Origin: Vibrio gazogenes
GTDB lineage: Bacteria > Pseudomonadota > Gammaproteobacteria > Enterobacterales > Vibrionaceae
Direction: 5' to 3'
Assembly: GCF_002196515.1 (NCBI RefSeq)
Contig: NZ_CP018835.1
Coordinates: 1,426,001-1,490,000, forward strand
Length of the DNA: 64,000 bases
Positions 46,613 through 57,373 of this stretch are shown here, one piece after another; position 1 is the first letter of the stretch; each line of letters begins with the position of its first letter. The translations under genes were made by a program, and so were the position numbers. A model generated the notes under the pieces. That model had not been told where the DNA came from. It did no database searches and was given only the letters and a program-made list of their open reading frames with translations.

Positions 46613-49435
46613 CTATTCTAACATAGGTTTCAAGAAACGTGCGGTATGAGAGCCCGTAACTTTGGACACCTCTTCCGGTGTCCCTTGAGCGATGATATCG
46701 CCGCCACCTTGCCCGCCTTCTGGCCCCAGATCGACAACCCAGTCGGCCGTTTTAATCACATCTAAGTTATGTTCAATCACGACCACTGTATTGCCATGGT
46801 CTCTCAATCGATGAAGGACCGTCAGCAATTGCTGAATATCATCGAAATGTAGCCCTGTTGTCGGCTCATCAAGTATGTACAAGGTTTTACCGGTATCGCG
46901 CTTAGAAAGCTCTCTGGCAAGCTTGACCCGCTGAGCCTCACCACCGGAAAGCGTGGTTGCGGCCTGACCCAAACGAATATAAGAAAGCCCGACATCCATC
47001 AATGTCTGCAATTTTCTGGCAATCACAGGCACCGGATCAAAGAAAGTTCTGGCATCTTCCACTGTCATTTCAAGCACTTCGTCAATGGTTTTACCTTTAT
47101 ATTTCACTTCCAAAGTTTCTCGGTTATAACGTTTCCCTTTACAGATATCACATGGCACATAGACATCTGGCAGGAAATGCATTTCCACTTTAATCACGCC
47201 ATCACCCTGACATGCTTCACAACGCCCGCCCCGGACATTAAAGCTGAACCGCCCGGGTTTATAACCTCTGGAACGAGACTCTTGTGTTCCGGCAAATAAC
47301 TCACGGATCGGTGTAAAGATTCCGGTATAGGTTGCCGGATTAGAACGTGGTGTCCGACCAATAGGACTTTGGTCGATATCAATGACTTTATCCAGTTGAT
47401 CCAGTCCTTTGATTTTCTTGTAAGGCGCTGGCTCTTCAGCACTGGCACCATTGAGTTCAATGTGGGCAATTTTATAGAACGTATCATTGATTAAAGTCGA
47501 TTTACCCGATCCTGAAACACCAGTTACGCAGGTAAACAGTCCAATAGGAATCGTCAAAGTAACATCTTTGAGATTGTTGCCACTGGCGCCGGAGAGTTCG
47601 ACAACTTTCTTGGCATCATATGGGGTTCTTTGTGCAGGAATGGCTATTGATTTTGCACCACTTAAATATTGGCCCGTCAACGATTCCGGTGTTGCAATCA
47701 CTTGCTCGACATCTCCCTGAGCAACAATATGCCCGCCATGCACACCGGCTCCCGGTCCAATATCAACAATGTAGTCAGCAGTCCGAATCGCGTCTTCATC
47801 ATGTTCAACAACAATTACGGTGTTACCTAAATCACGCAAGTGCGTCAGCGTTTGCAGTAATCTTTCGTTATCACGCTGATGTAACCCAATCGAAGGTTCA
47901 TCCAGCACATACATCACCCCGACCAGGCCCGCTCCGATTTGGCTTGCTAAGCGAATTCTTTGTGCTTCACCACCGGACAGAGTTTCAGCACTGCGAGAGA
48001 GATTGAGATAATTGAGGCCGACATTAACCAGAAACTGGAGTCGGTCATTAATCTCTTTCATGACCTTTTCAGCTATTTGTGCTTTTTGACCCGTCAATTG
48101 CAACGACTCAAAGAAAGCCAGAGCTTCAGCGATACTCAGCTCAACAACTTCAGGAAGCGTAGTTTCATTGACAAACACATTGCGAGCTTCTTGTCGAAGC
48201 CGAGTTCCGTGACAACTGGCACAAGGTTTAGTCGAGATAAATTTAATCAGGTCTTCCCGGACTGAATTCGATTCGGTCTCTCGGTATCGCCTTTCGAGAT
48301 TACTCAGAATCCCCTCAAAAGGATGGGATTTTATCCGGGTATCACCGCGATCATTGACATATTTAAACTCAATCGACTGTGTTCCTGATCCTTGCAGAAC
48401 AACATTTTGAATTTTCTTCGGTAGTTTTTCGAAAGGTGTCGTCAAATCAAAATTGTAATGTTCAGCAAGTGACGTCAACATTTGAAAATAGTAGAAGTTC
48501 TTCTTGTCCCAACCACGAATCGCCCCATTTGCCAAACTGAGACTTTTATCCTGAACGACGCGGGATGGATCAAAATATTGTTGTACGCCTAACCCATCAC
48601 AGGTGTGACAGGCGCCGGCTGGATTATTAAATGAGAATAGTCGCGGCTCCAGCTCCTGCATACTGTACCCACAATGTGAACAGGCAAAATTCGATGAAAA
48701 TACAATTTCATCACCCGCTTCATCCATCGGTGCGACAACCACGATCCCACCGGACAATTCTAACGCAGTTTCAAAAGACTCGGCCAAACGCTGCTGCAAA
48801 TCTGAACGCACTTTAAAACGGTCAACAATCACCTCAATTGTGTGCTTCTTATGAAGTTCTAATGTCGGTGGATCGGAAAGGTCACTGATTTCACCATCAA
48901 TTCGGGCGCGAATAAATCCCTGTGCAGCAAGGTTTGCCAGTGTTTTTACATGTTCTCCCTTCCGTTCTTTGACAATGGGAGAAAGCAACATCAGCCTTGC
49001 CCCTTCCGGAAGCTCAAGAACTTTATCCACCATCTGACTTATCGTCTGTGCAGCCAGCGGGGTATGATGTTCCGGACAGCGAGGCTCCCCGACCCGTGCA
49101 TACAGCAGACGCAGATAATCGTAGATTTCAGTGATAGTACCAACCGTTGAACGCGGGTTATGAGAGGTGGATTTTTGTTCAATGGAAATGGCTGGAGACA
49201 AACCTTCGATATGATCCACATCGGGTTTTTCCATTAAGGACAAAAATTGTCGGGCATAAGCCGACAGAGACTCAACATAACGTCTTTGCCCCTCAGCATA
49301 TAACGTGTCAAAAGCGAGGGAAGACTTTCCTGAGCCGGATAACCCAGTGACAACGATGAGTTTGTCACGCGGAAGAGTCAGACTGATATTTTTTAAATTG
49401 TGGGTACGAGCACCCCGAACGTCAATACTATCCAT
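46613..49435 (-). CDS. uvrA: Excinuclease ABC subunit A
   Basis: A 940-residue UvrA, the same length as in E. coli. Two ABC ATPase modules have Walker [10 protein letters not shown] (N-terminal) and GVSGSGKST (C-terminal) and signatures [13 protein letters not shown] and [13 protein letters not shown]. Zinc modules are [15 protein letters not shown] and [16 protein letters not shown]. It recognises damaged DNA with UvrB in nucleotide excision repair. A LexA box precedes it. Confidence 0.99.
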   Translation of the reverse strand: MDSIDVRGARTHNLKNISLTLPRDKLIVVTGLSGSGKSSLAFDTLYAEGQRRYVESLSAYARQFLSLMEKPDVDHIEGLSPAISIEQKSTSHNPRSTVGTITEIYDYLRLLYARVGEPRCPEHHTPLAAQTISQMVDKVLELPEGARLMLLSPIVKERKGEHVKTLANLAAQGFIRARIDGEISDLSDPPTLELHKKHTIEVIVDRFKVRSDLQQRLAESFETALELSGGIVVVAPMDEAGDEIVFSSNFACSHCGYSMQELEPRLFSFNNPAGACHTCDGLGVQQYFDPSRVVQDKSLSLANGAIRGWDKKNFYYFQMLTSLAEHYNFDLTTPFEKLPKKIQNVVLQGSGTQSIEFKYVNDRGDTRIKSHPFEGILSNLERRYRETESNSVREDLIKFISTKPCASCHGTRLRQEARNVFVNETTLPEVVELSIAEALAFFESLQLTGQKAQIAEKVMKEINDRLQFLVNVGLNYLNLSRSAETLSGGEAQRIRLASQIGAGLVGVMYVLDEPSIGLHQRDNERLLQTLTHLRDLGNTVIVVEHDEDAIRTADYIVDIGPGAGVHGGHIVAQGDVEQVIATPESLTGQYLSGAKSIAIPAQRTPYDAKKVVELSGASGNNLKDVTLTIPIGLFTCVTGVSGSGKSTLINDTFYKIAHIELNGASAEEPAPYKKIKGLDQLDKVIDIDQSPIGRTPRSNPATYTGIFTPIRELFAGTQESRSRGYKPGRFSFNVRGGRCEACQGDGVIKVEMHFLPDVYVPCDICKGKRYNRETLEVKYKGKTIDEVLEMTVEDARTFFDPVPVIARKLQTLMDVGLSYIRLGQAATTLSGGEAQRVKLARELSKRDTGKTLYILDEPTTGLHFDDIQQLLTVLHRLRDHGNTVVVIEHNLDVIKTADWVVDLGPEGGQGGGDIIAQGTPEEVSKVTGSHTARFLKPMLE

Positions 49436-49503
49436 CTTCTATGCTCTGGTAACATGTGGCAATAACCTAGTATTACATAGAGTCAGATATGAGCAAAGTA
49501 TTG

Positions 49504-49519
49504 CTGTATAAAAAAACAG
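49504..49519. promoter_or_regulatory. LexA (SOS) box of uvrA
   Basis: CTGTATAAAAAAACAG fits CTGT-N8-ACAG exactly, with an AT-rich core, about 70 bases upstream of the uvrA start. SOS induction of uvrA is well established in related bacteria. Confidence 0.85.
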
Positions 49520-49532
49520 TATTTAGCTAAAA

Positions 49533-49558
49533 GAATGAGCGCCGGATGACGCTCATTC
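49533..49558 (-). terminator. Terminator of galU
   Basis: A 9-bp stem (GAATGAGCG paired with CGCTCATTC) with an 8-base loop is followed by TTTT on the minus strand, shortly after the galU stop. Confidence 0.8.
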
Positions 49559-49573
49559 TCGCGGGTCATCCGA

Positions 49574-50461
49574 TCAAGCTGAAACCGCTTGTTCACCTTT
49601 CTGCGTTGAATGTTTATTGAGTTCAACTTGGTCTGAGTTCTTCTGATAAAGGTGTTCAAAACAGTAGTTCGTGGCTTCAATATAACCTTCGACACTCCCA
49701 CAATCGAAACGATGCCCTTTAAATTTATAGGCCAGTACGCAACCGGCTTTCGCCTGTTTTAGCAAAGCATCGGTAATTTGAATTTCGCCACCTTTACCCG
49801 GTTCCGTCTGTTCGATTAGATCGAAGATATCCGGCGTCAGAATATAACGACCAATAATGGCCAGATTACTTGGAGCAGAACCCGCCTCTGGTTTTTCGAC
49901 CATATCATCAACCCGGAACAGATCATCTTTGATCATCTCACCAGCGATCACACCGTACTTATGTGTTTCATCTTCTGGAACTTCCTGCACCGCGACAATT
50001 GAACAGCGGAATTGTTTGAACAACGCCACCATTTGGGCAAGAACCCCATCGCCTTCACTGACACACAGGTCATCAGCAAGTACAACAGCAAACGGCTCAT
50101 CTCCAACAAGTTCCCGCCCGGTAAGAATGGCATGACCCAACCCTTTCATTTCACGCTGACGAATGTAAGTAAAATTTGTGGTTTCAATGATTTTACGAAT
50201 ATCGACAAGCAACTTCTCTTTGTTGGTTCCCTTGATCTGGTGCTCCAGTTCATAGTTCATATCAAAATGATCCATGATCGAGTGCTTTCCTCGCCCAGTC
50301 ACAATACACATTCCATCCATACCTGCCTGAATCGCCTCATCAACCCCGTACTCGATCAAAGGTTTGTTCACGACTGGCATCATTTCTTTCGGCATTGATT
50401 TAGTTGCGGGCAAAAAACGGGTTCCATAGCCAGCTGCGGGGAAGAGACATTTTTTAATCAT
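49574..50461 (-). CDS. galU: UTP--glucose-1-phosphate uridylyltransferase
   Basis: A 295-residue nucleotidyltransferase with the signature FPAAGYGTRFLPATKSMPKE, active site lysine region VEKPEAG and nucleotide-binding GLGHAILTG. It makes UDP-glucose for LPS, capsule and trehalose/galactose metabolism. Located as in V. cholerae between uvrA and the LuxR-type gene. Confidence 0.97.
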   Translation of the reverse strand: MIKKCLFPAAGYGTRFLPATKSMPKEMMPVVNKPLIEYGVDEAIQAGMDGMCIVTGRGKHSIMDHFDMNYELEHQIKGTNKEKLLVDIRKIIETTNFTYIRQREMKGLGHAILTGRELVGDEPFAVVLADDLCVSEGDGVLAQMVALFKQFRCSIVAVQEVPEDETHKYGVIAGEMIKDDLFRVDDMVEKPEAGSAPSNLAIIGRYILTPDIFDLIEQTEPGKGGEIQITDALLKQAKAGCVLAYKFKGHRFDCGSVEGYIEATNYCFEHLYQKNSDQVELNKHSTQKGEQAVSA

Positions 50462-50578
50462 ATTTCATTACCTTGTTGTATTCAGGTTTTTCATCAACTT
50501 TACTCACTATATCACGACTGACTCAGCAGGGTGATTTAGGGATTGAAAAGACACTGTCAAATCATACTACTGACTCAT

Positions 50579-51226
50579 TTATGAGACTAGATTTTGTTTT
50601 GCCCATGTTGTGGCTTGAGTGCGGTTTTTCACCGAGATTTTCTTAAAGATCTGATACAGATGTGATTTGACCGTGAATTCACTGATAAACAGATTATCTG
50701 CAATTTGAGTGTTCGATGCCCCCGTTTTCAGACAGCGCAGGATTTCCAACTCTCTGGACGTCAGCGAGATCGCCGCAGTAACATTTTTATTGTTAAATAA
50801 ATGGCGATAGTAATGAAGAAGCTGACCACAAATATGTCGTGGTAAATAAATTTGCCCTTCTCGGATTTCACGCAAAGCAGCAATGATCAGTTCAATCGGA
50901 TCACTACGATAAAACAACCCTTTCAAATTACCGAGTTGAAGAAGTTCCTCTGTTCTCGGGCGTTTCTCAACATTGATAACTACGGTTTCGAGGCACAAAT
51001 CCAGTGCATTATCCATATTCAAGCGAGATAGCAATACTTCTTTTTGTTGATAATCAAACAGGAGAATTTTATGCCGATCGGTCTGATGGGACAGCAGAAA
51101 CTGCCGAGGTTGGATTTTGGGGAGTCTCTGTCCGAGTGCGCCCTCGATTTCATGATAGAACGTTGAGGGTTCTTGATTATCGGGATAGAGGACATAGAGC
51201 ACTCTGCTGTAATTTGATCTTTTCAT
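50579..51226 (-). CDS. qstR: LuxR-type regulator, probable QstR (competence and T6SS regulator)
   Basis: A protein of about 215 residues. The N-terminal half has no clear receiver signature (no DD/D/K set); the C-terminal half is a LuxR/NarL HTH (LTSRELEILRCLKTGASNTQIADNLFISEFTVKSHLYQIF). Its position between galU and ssb is that of VC0396, QstR, which is controlled by TfoX and HapR and activates DNA-uptake and T6SS genes in V. cholerae. ATG at 51226 gives the length expected for QstR; ATG at 51262 would add 12 residues. The identification rests on synteny and domain type. Confidence 0.72.
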   Translation of the reverse strand: MKRSNYSRVLYVLYPDNQEPSTFYHEIEGALGQRLPKIQPRQFLLSHQTDRHKILLFDYQQKEVLLSRLNMDNALDLCLETVVINVEKRPRTEELLQLGNLKGLFYRSDPIELIIAALREIREGQIYLPRHICGQLLHYYRHLFNNKNVTAAISLTSRELEILRCLKTGASNTQIADNLFISEFTVKSHLYQIFKKISVKNRTQATTWAKQNLVS

Positions 51227-51498
51227 AGGTCTGTCGGTGTCTGATGGAATATCGAACAACATGCCAGAACAGAAAAAACTCTTCTAATTCAATCAATTGT
51301 TTATCGTGCAACGTCTTGTGGCCTTGAAAACATGAAGTCTATCAGTTTTAAAAAAATCGAGTGGGATTGAAAAAAATGGTGTGATTTCCGAGACTTTTAG
51401 ATGAAATGCGATCAGAATTCAGTAAGGTAGTTGAGACCTTTATCAAGCGTGGTATCCTATGCGCTGAATAGATACATCATGAGATGACGGAGCAAAGC

Positions 51499-52026
51499 AT
51501 GGCAAGCCGTGGAGTAAACAAAGTTATATTAGTTGGGAACCTTGGAAGTGATCCTGAAGTTCGTTACATGCCAAGTGGCGGTGCAGTTGCGAACATCACG
51601 ATTGCGACGTCGGAAACATGGCGCGATAAAACAACGGGTGAGCAAAGAGAAAAAACCGAGTGGCACCGTGTCGCCCTGTTCGGTAAATTGGCAGAAGTCG
51701 CAGGAGAATACCTACGCAAAGGTTCTCAGGTATATATTGAAGGGCAGTTGCAAACGCGGAAATGGCAAGATCAAAGTGGTCAGGAACGTTATACAACTGA
51801 AGTTGTTGTTCAAGGGTTTAACGGTGTGATGCAAATGCTCGGTGGTCGCCAAGGCTCTGGTGGTCAAGCTCAGTCTCAGCCAGGGATGCAAGCTCAGCAA
51901 CAAAACAGTGGATGGGGACAGCCTCAACAGCCACAATCACAAGCAGCGCATCAGCAGCAACAATCAGCACCGCAACCACAATACAATGAGCCACCAATGG
52001 ATTTTGATGACGATATTCCATTCTAG
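51499..52026 (+). CDS. ssb: Single-stranded DNA-binding protein
   Basis: A 175-residue SSB: OB-fold (residues 1-110, [15 protein letters not shown]), a Gln/Pro-rich linker and the protein-docking tail [11 protein letters not shown] at 51499 has GGAG six bases before it; a longer frame would add five residues. It is divergent from the LuxR-type gene; no LexA box was seen on this side. Confidence 0.98.
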   Translation: MASRGVNKVILVGNLGSDPEVRYMPSGGAVANITIATSETWRDKTTGEQREKTEWHRVALFGKLAEVAGEYLRKGSQVYIEGQLQTRKWQDQSGQERYTTEVVVQGFNGVMQMLGGRQGSGGQAQSQPGMQAQQQNSGWGQPQQPQSQAAHQQQQSAPQPQYNEPPMDFDDDIPF

Positions 52027-52069
52027 GCTTCTGTTTTTAATACCCTGACTATCGGGTAAATCATATAAC

Positions 52070-52098
52070 AATAAGGCCCCGCGATGCGGGGCCTTATT
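52070..52098. terminator. Bidirectional terminator between ssb and metH
   Basis: A 13-bp perfect stem (AATAAGGCCCCGC paired with GCGGGGCCTTATT) with a GAT loop lies between the convergent genes. Confidence 0.93.
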
Positions 52099-52122
52099 GT
52101 TACTCAGTCGTACCAAAATTAG

Positions 52123-55100
52123 TTATGCCATATTCGGTGCAAGCCATTTTTCAACATATTCCCGTCCCCAACCTTTTCGTTCAGCATAGCTCAACAGTTG
52201 ATCTTCTTGAATTTTCGCCACAGCAAAATAACGGGAATCAGGATGAGAGAAATACCAGCCAGACACAGATGCACCAGGCCACATTGCATAACTGGTTGTT
52301 AAAGACATCCCAATTTTTTCTTCCACTTGAAGCATATCCCAGATGGTGGCTTTTTCCGTATGCTCCGGACAAGCAGGGTAACCGGGAGCGGGTCTAATGC
52401 CCTGATATTTTTCTCGGATCAATTCATTATTCGTCAAACACTCATCAGCGGCATATCCCCAGATCTCTTTGCGTACCCGTTCATGTAAATATTCAGCAAA
52501 TGCTTCAGCCAATCGGTCGGCAACAGCCTGAACCATGATGGCATTGTAATCGTCGCCTTGCGCTTTATATGCATCAGCCAGTTCTCGTTCACCGATTCCC
52601 CCCGTAACAGCAAAAGCACCAATCCAGTCTTTTTTACCACTGCTCTTTGGTGCGATATAGTCAGACAGGCAATAGTTATACCCTTTTGGCTTGTGTGTTT
52701 GCTGCCGCAAATGGTGTAAACGGTGGGCGACGTCTTGACGAGATTCATCACAATAGACTTCAATATCATCACCAACGCTTGCCGCAGGGAACAAAGCACA
52801 AATGCCTCGTGCTTTCATGAGGCCTTCGCGCTCAACGCGATCGAGAAATTCATTGGCATCGTTGAACAGACGACGCGCCTCATCCCCCACCTCTTCATGA
52901 TCCAGAATAGCTGGGTACTTGCCCATCAGTGACCACGTCATAAAAAATGGTGTCCAGTCGATATATCGACGTAATGTCCCAATTTCAAAATCATCAAATA
53001 CGTGTACACCAGTTTTCACCGGTACAGGCGGCGTATAATTGTCCCAATCAATCGCGACACGATTGGCCTGTGCGTCTTCCAGTGTGACCGGGCGGGTTTT
53101 AGGCGTTTTACGGGCATGTTGATCCCGGGTCCGTTCATAGTCAATATTCAGCTTCTCAACAAATCCCGGCCGTAAATCATTCGAAAGCAGAGAGGTACAA
53201 ACCCCCACAGCCCGGGAGGCATTGTTTACATAAACCACTGGCTGATGGTAATTGTGCTCAATCTTCACCGCGGTATGCGCCTTCGATGTTGTTGCACCGC
53301 CAATCAGCAACGGCAACTCAAACCCTTGCCGTTCCATCTCTTTGGCAACATGAACCATCTCATCTAATGATGGGGTAATTAATCCAGATAAACCGACAAT
53401 ATCAACCTGCTCTTCTTTCGCAACTTTGAGTATCTGTTCACAAGGGACCATTACCCCAAGGTCAATGATCTCATAGTTGTTACATTGCAATACAACCCCG
53501 ACGATATTTTTCCCAATATCGTGTACGTCCCCCTTCACGGTGGCCAGTAATATTTTCCCGTTGGTACTGCCAGCTTGTTTCTCCGCATTAATGTACGGTT
53601 CAAGAAAGGCAACCGCCTGTTTCATCACCCGAGCCGATTTAACCACCTGAGGGAGAAACATTTTCCCTTCACCGAACAAATCTCCGACGACGTTCATCCC
53701 ATCCATGAGAGGACCTTCGATCACTTCTAATGGTTTCGACGCTTGTTGTCTCGCTTCTTCTGTATCTTCAGTAATAAACTCCGTAATCCCTTTCACTAAT
53801 GCATGTTCAAGACGCTTAGATACAGGCCATGTCCGCCATTCTAATGCTGAGGCATCATCTGCTTTACCCACCGCATTTTCACGATACTCATCTGCTATTT
53901 CCAGCAAACGCTCTGTCCCATCATCTCTTCGGTTGAGAATGACATCTTCAACCGCATGCCTCAGTTTTTCAGGAACATTGTCATAGATCTCAAGCTGACC
54001 GGCATTGACGATCCCCATATCCATACCATTCTTAAAACAGTGGTAAAGGAATACGGCATGAATCGCTTCGCGCACATAATTGTTACCGCGAAATGAGAAA
54101 GAAACATTCGAAACCCCGCCCGAGACCATCGCATAAGGCAGTTCTCTTTTGATATCACCGACAGCATGAATAAAATCAACCGCATAGTTGTTATGCTCGT
54201 CAATCCCCGTTGCAACAGCAAAAATATTAGGATCAAAGATGATATCTTCCGGAGGAAAACCAACCTCATCAACGAGTATGTGATAGGCCTTGGTACAAAT
54301 TTCAATTTTCCGCTCGCGGGTATCTGCCTGACCAGCCTCATCAAATGCCATTACAACGACGGCAGCGCCATAGCGACGGATCAATCTCGCCTGATGAATA
54401 AATTTCTCTCTACCTTCTTTCAAAGAAATTGAATTCACAATTCCTTTGCCCTGAATACATTTTAATCCGGATTCAATAACCTCCCATTTTGATGAGTCAA
54501 CCATCACCGGAACTTTGGAAATGTCAGGCTCAGATGCGCACAAATTTAAGAAACGTGTCATACAGGATTCTGCATCGAGCATGCCTTCATCCATGTTGAT
54601 ATCGATAATCTGAGCACCATTTTCGACTTGTTGTCTGGCAACATCTAAAGCTTCATCGTACTGTTCTTCTTTAATAAGTCGTTTAAATCTGGCCGAACCC
54701 GTAACGTTTGTCCGCTCTCCGACATTGACAAAAAGTGAGTCCTTCTCAATCAGCAGCGGCTCTAATCCTGATAATCGACAGGCTACGGGAATATCGGGTC
54801 GGGAACGGGGTTTAACCCCTTCTACGGCTAAAGCGATATGACGGATATGCTCAGGAGTCGTTCCACAACATCCACCGACTAAATTCAGAAAACCGGCCCT
54901 GGCCCACTCACCAATATGCTCCGCCATCTCTTCGGGAGACAAATCATATTCACCGAAAGCATTGGGTAATCCGGCATTGGGGTGAGCAGAGATAAAAGAC
55001 TCAGAAATTCGGGATAATTCTTCGATGTAAGGTCGCAATTCATCGGGACCAAGCGCACAATTCAATCCAAATGATAAGGGCTGAACATGGCGTAGTGAGT

Positions 55101-55797
55101 TATAAAATGCCTCTGTTGTCTGGCCGGATAGGGTTCGGCCTGAAGCATCGGTAATAGTACCGGAAATCATGACAGGCAAAGTCGTATGTAATTCTTCAAA
55201 CACACTCTCAACCGCGAAGGCACAAGCTTTCGCATTCAACGTATCAAAGATCGTCTCTAGCATGATCAGATCAACACCGCCTTTAATCAGGGCACGAGTC
55301 GATTCAGAATAAACTTTGACTAAGTTATCAAAAGTGACGTTACGAAACCCCGGATCATTCACATCAGGAGAAATCGAACATGTTCGGTTAGTCGGCCCCA
55401 GTACCCCCGCAACATAGCGAGGACGATCCGGGGTTTTCGCGGTCCATTGATCTGCAGTCTCACGAGCTAACTGAGCAGCGGCAAAGTTGATCTCTTCACT
55501 ATATGACTGCATATCATAGTCAGCCATAGCAATAGCGGTTGCGTTGAATGTGTTGGTTTCAATAATATCAGCACCCGCTTCAAGATAACTCGAATGAATT
55601 TCTTTAATTAAATCGGGTTGAGTCAATACAAGAAGATCATTATTACCTTTTACATCGCAGTGCCAATCAGCAAAACGTTCTCCGCGATAATCATCCTCTT
55701 GTAGGTTGTATCCCTGAATCATGGTGCCCATGCCACCATCAATCAATAAAATACGTTGTTGAAGCTGCTTTGCTATCCGATGCTTTATACAAGTCAC
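52123..55797 (-). CDS. metH: Cobalamin-dependent methionine synthase
   Basis: A 1224-residue four-domain enzyme. Homocysteine domain with zinc cysteine [10 protein letters not shown]; methyltetrahydrofolate domain ([14 protein letters not shown]); cobalamin domain with [13 protein letters not shown]; activation domain at the C-terminus. It transfers methyl from 5-methyl-THF to homocysteine. The start codon is GTG with AGGG seven bases before it. A MetJ-type operator lies about 50 bases upstream. Confidence 0.98.
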   Translation of the reverse strand: MTCIKHRIAKQLQQRILLIDGGMGTMIQGYNLQEDDYRGERFADWHCDVKGNNDLLVLTQPDLIKEIHSSYLEAGADIIETNTFNATAIAMADYDMQSYSEEINFAAAQLARETADQWTAKTPDRPRYVAGVLGPTNRTCSISPDVNDPGFRNVTFDNLVKVYSESTRALIKGGVDLIMLETIFDTLNAKACAFAVESVFEELHTTLPVMISGTITDASGRTLSGQTTEAFYNSLRHVQPLSFGLNCALGPDELRPYIEELSRISESFISAHPNAGLPNAFGEYDLSPEEMAEHIGEWARAGFLNLVGGCCGTTPEHIRHIALAVEGVKPRSRPDIPVACRLSGLEPLLIEKDSLFVNVGERTNVTGSARFKRLIKEEQYDEALDVARQQVENGAQIIDINMDEGMLDAESCMTRFLNLCASEPDISKVPVMVDSSKWEVIESGLKCIQGKGIVNSISLKEGREKFIHQARLIRRYGAAVVVMAFDEAGQADTRERKIEICTKAYHILVDEVGFPPEDIIFDPNIFAVATGIDEHNNYAVDFIHAVGDIKRELPYAMVSGGVSNVSFSFRGNNYVREAIHAVFLYHCFKNGMDMGIVNAGQLEIYDNVPEKLRHAVEDVILNRRDDGTERLLEIADEYRENAVGKADDASALEWRTWPVSKRLEHALVKGITEFITEDTEEARQQASKPLEVIEGPLMDGMNVVGDLFGEGKMFLPQVVKSARVMKQAVAFLEPYINAEKQAGSTNGKILLATVKGDVHDIGKNIVGVVLQCNNYEIIDLGVMVPCEQILKVAKEEQVDIVGLSGLITPSLDEMVHVAKEMERQGFELPLLIGGATTSKAHTAVKIEHNYHQPVVYVNNASRAVGVCTSLLSNDLRPGFVEKLNIDYERTRDQHARKTPKTRPVTLEDAQANRVAIDWDNYTPPVPVKTGVHVFDDFEIGTLRRYIDWTPFFMTWSLMGKYPAILDHEEVGDEARRLFNDANEFLDRVEREGLMKARGICALFPAASVGDDIEVYCDESRQDVAHRLHHLRQQTHKPKGYNYCLSDYIAPKSSGKKDWIGAFAVTGGIGERELADAYKAQGDDYNAIMVQAVADRLAEAFAEYLHERVRKEIWGYAADECLTNNELIREKYQGIRPAPGYPACPEHTEKATIWDMLQVEEKIGMSLTTSYAMWPGASVSGWYFSHPDSRYFAVAKIQEDQLLSYAERKGWGREYVEKWLAPNMA

Positions 55798-55844
55798 TTT
55801 TTCGCCCTATCCCTGCTTTTTATTCATCCTACCACACAACATTT

Positions 55845-55860
55845 AGAAGTATAGACGTCT
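55845..55860. promoter_or_regulatory. MetJ operator before metH
   Basis: The perfect met box AGACGTCT at 55853-55860 is adjacent to AGAAGTAT (6 of 8 matches). Tandem 8-bp boxes are the known MetJ binding unit. The site is 48-63 bases upstream of the metH start. Confidence 0.6.
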
Positions 55861-55986
55861 ATATAGTCATATGATAGAACAATTTAACCGCAAAGAGATA
55901 TCCTCACGATCAGAAAAAGTGATTGCTATTTATCCGACATCAAAGGAAAATTTCAGCCTCCGTGTTCAAGATGTGAAGAGAAAAAG

Positions 55987-57303
55987 ATGTCGGTCTACCA
56001 TACACTATGCTTTCTTGCTGCTGCTGCAATGCTGATTGCTTTTCTAAACAGTAAAATAAGTAAGATGCAAACCACTATCGCAATTACTGCAGGTTCAATG
56101 ATGCTGTCTTTACTGATCTTAATTGCGGGTCAAAATAATTGGTTCCATTTGACCCAAATTGCGGTAACGACCATGAGTAGCATCAACTTTGAAAACTTTC
56201 TGCTCAAAGGCATTTTAGGGTTTCTTCTTTTTGCCGGTGGTCTGGGGATCAAACTCCCTAACTTAAGAGATCAGAAATGGGAGATCACGATACTTGCTCT
56301 TGGTGCCACACTTTTCTCGACTTTCTTCATCGGCTTCTCTTTATATGGCATCTGTCAGTTGATCGGGATCCAATTTGACCTGGTGTACTGCCTGCTATTT
56401 GGTGCGCTGATTTCTCCGACCGACCCGATAGCCGTTCTCGCTATTGTGAAAAAACTGAATGCCCCGAAGAGAATCTCAACGCAAATTGAAGGCGAATCCT
56501 TATTCAATGATGGTTTCGGCTTAGTCATCTTCGTCACGATATTTACAATTGCTTTCGGTTCAGAGCCACCAACAGTTATCAGTGTTTCCCAGTTGTTTAT
56601 GCAAGAGGCAATTGGAGGCATAGCCTATGGCTTCGTTCTGGGTATGATTTTCCATTATCTGATCAGTGCGACAGATGACCATTCGATGGAATTATTACTC
56701 ACCATCGGTATTCCCACAGCCGGTTACGCATTTGCCGAAATCCTCCATGTCTCAGGCCCGCTGGCAATGGTTGTTTCTGGAATTATGATTGGTAACTGGA
56801 CGCGGTTTATCGGTTTTTCCAAAGAGAGTGAAGAACATTTGGATCATTTCTGGGAACTCGTTGATGAATTTCTCAATGGTGTGCTTTTCCTTTTAATCGG
56901 CATGTCGATGCTACTTTTCAGATTCCACGAAGAAGATTGGATCATGATGGCGATTGCTGTCCCATTAGTACTGCTAGCACGCTATTTAAGTGTTTACGTG
57001 TCATATATCGGATTCAAACGCTACCGCAAGTACAACCAATGGTCAGTAAAAATATTAACTTGGGGCGGGCTGCGTGGTGGATTAGCGTTAGCGATGGCAC
57101 TTTCTATTCCATCGGGTGTTCTTATCATTCCGGAAAAGCTTATTGATGTGAAAGAGATTATTCTGGTAATGACTTATGCTGTTGTTGTCTTCTCTATCTT
57201 GGTTCAGGGATCAACTATTACACCAATGGTTGAAAAAGCCAAAAAGGCAGAACTTGATAAAGAAATCGAAGAAGCAGCTCAAGCTAAAGAAAATCAAGCT
57301 TAA
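55987..57303 (+). CDS. CPA1-family Na+(K+)/H+ antiporter (NhaP type)
   Basis: A 438-residue antiporter with about 13 helices. The family motif LFGALISPTDPIAVLAIVK is near residue 145 and the ion-binding pair Asn-Asp is in EGESLFNDGFGLVIF near 172. The C-terminal charged tail is short, unlike long-tailed NhaP2. It exchanges cytoplasmic Na+ or K+ for protons. AGAG nine bases before the ATG is a plausible ribosome site. Divergent from metH. Confidence 0.9.
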   Translation: MSVYHTLCFLAAAAMLIAFLNSKISKMQTTIAITAGSMMLSLLILIAGQNNWFHLTQIAVTTMSSINFENFLLKGILGFLLFAGGLGIKLPNLRDQKWEITILALGATLFSTFFIGFSLYGICQLIGIQFDLVYCLLFGALISPTDPIAVLAIVKKLNAPKRISTQIEGESLFNDGFGLVIFVTIFTIAFGSEPPTVISVSQLFMQEAIGGIAYGFVLGMIFHYLISATDDHSMELLLTIGIPTAGYAFAEILHVSGPLAMVVSGIMIGNWTRFIGFSKESEEHLDHFWELVDEFLNGVLFLLIGMSMLLFRFHEEDWIMMAIAVPLVLLARYLSVYVSYIGFKRYRKYNQWSVKILTWGGLRGGLALAMALSIPSGVLIIPEKLIDVKEIILVMTYAVVVFSILVQGSTITPMVEKAKKAELDKEIEEAAQAKENQA

Positions 57304-57314
57304 TGGACTCAAAA

Positions 57315-57342
57315 AAGATGGTTCACTTGCGTGAACCATCTT
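57315..57342 (-). terminator. Terminator between the antiporter gene and pldA
   Basis: A 12-bp stem (AAGATGGTTCAC paired with GTGAACCATCTT) with a 4-base loop is followed by T's on the minus strand, best suited to pldA; the plus side is only partly T-rich. Confidence 0.85.
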
Positions 57343-57373
57343 AAAAATAGAGTAGAGATTTCAATACAATTCA

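Noticed and set aside
51263..51498. LexA box upstream of ssb
   Set aside because: I searched for CTGT-N8-ACAG by eye and found none in this gap; only the uvrA side has one.
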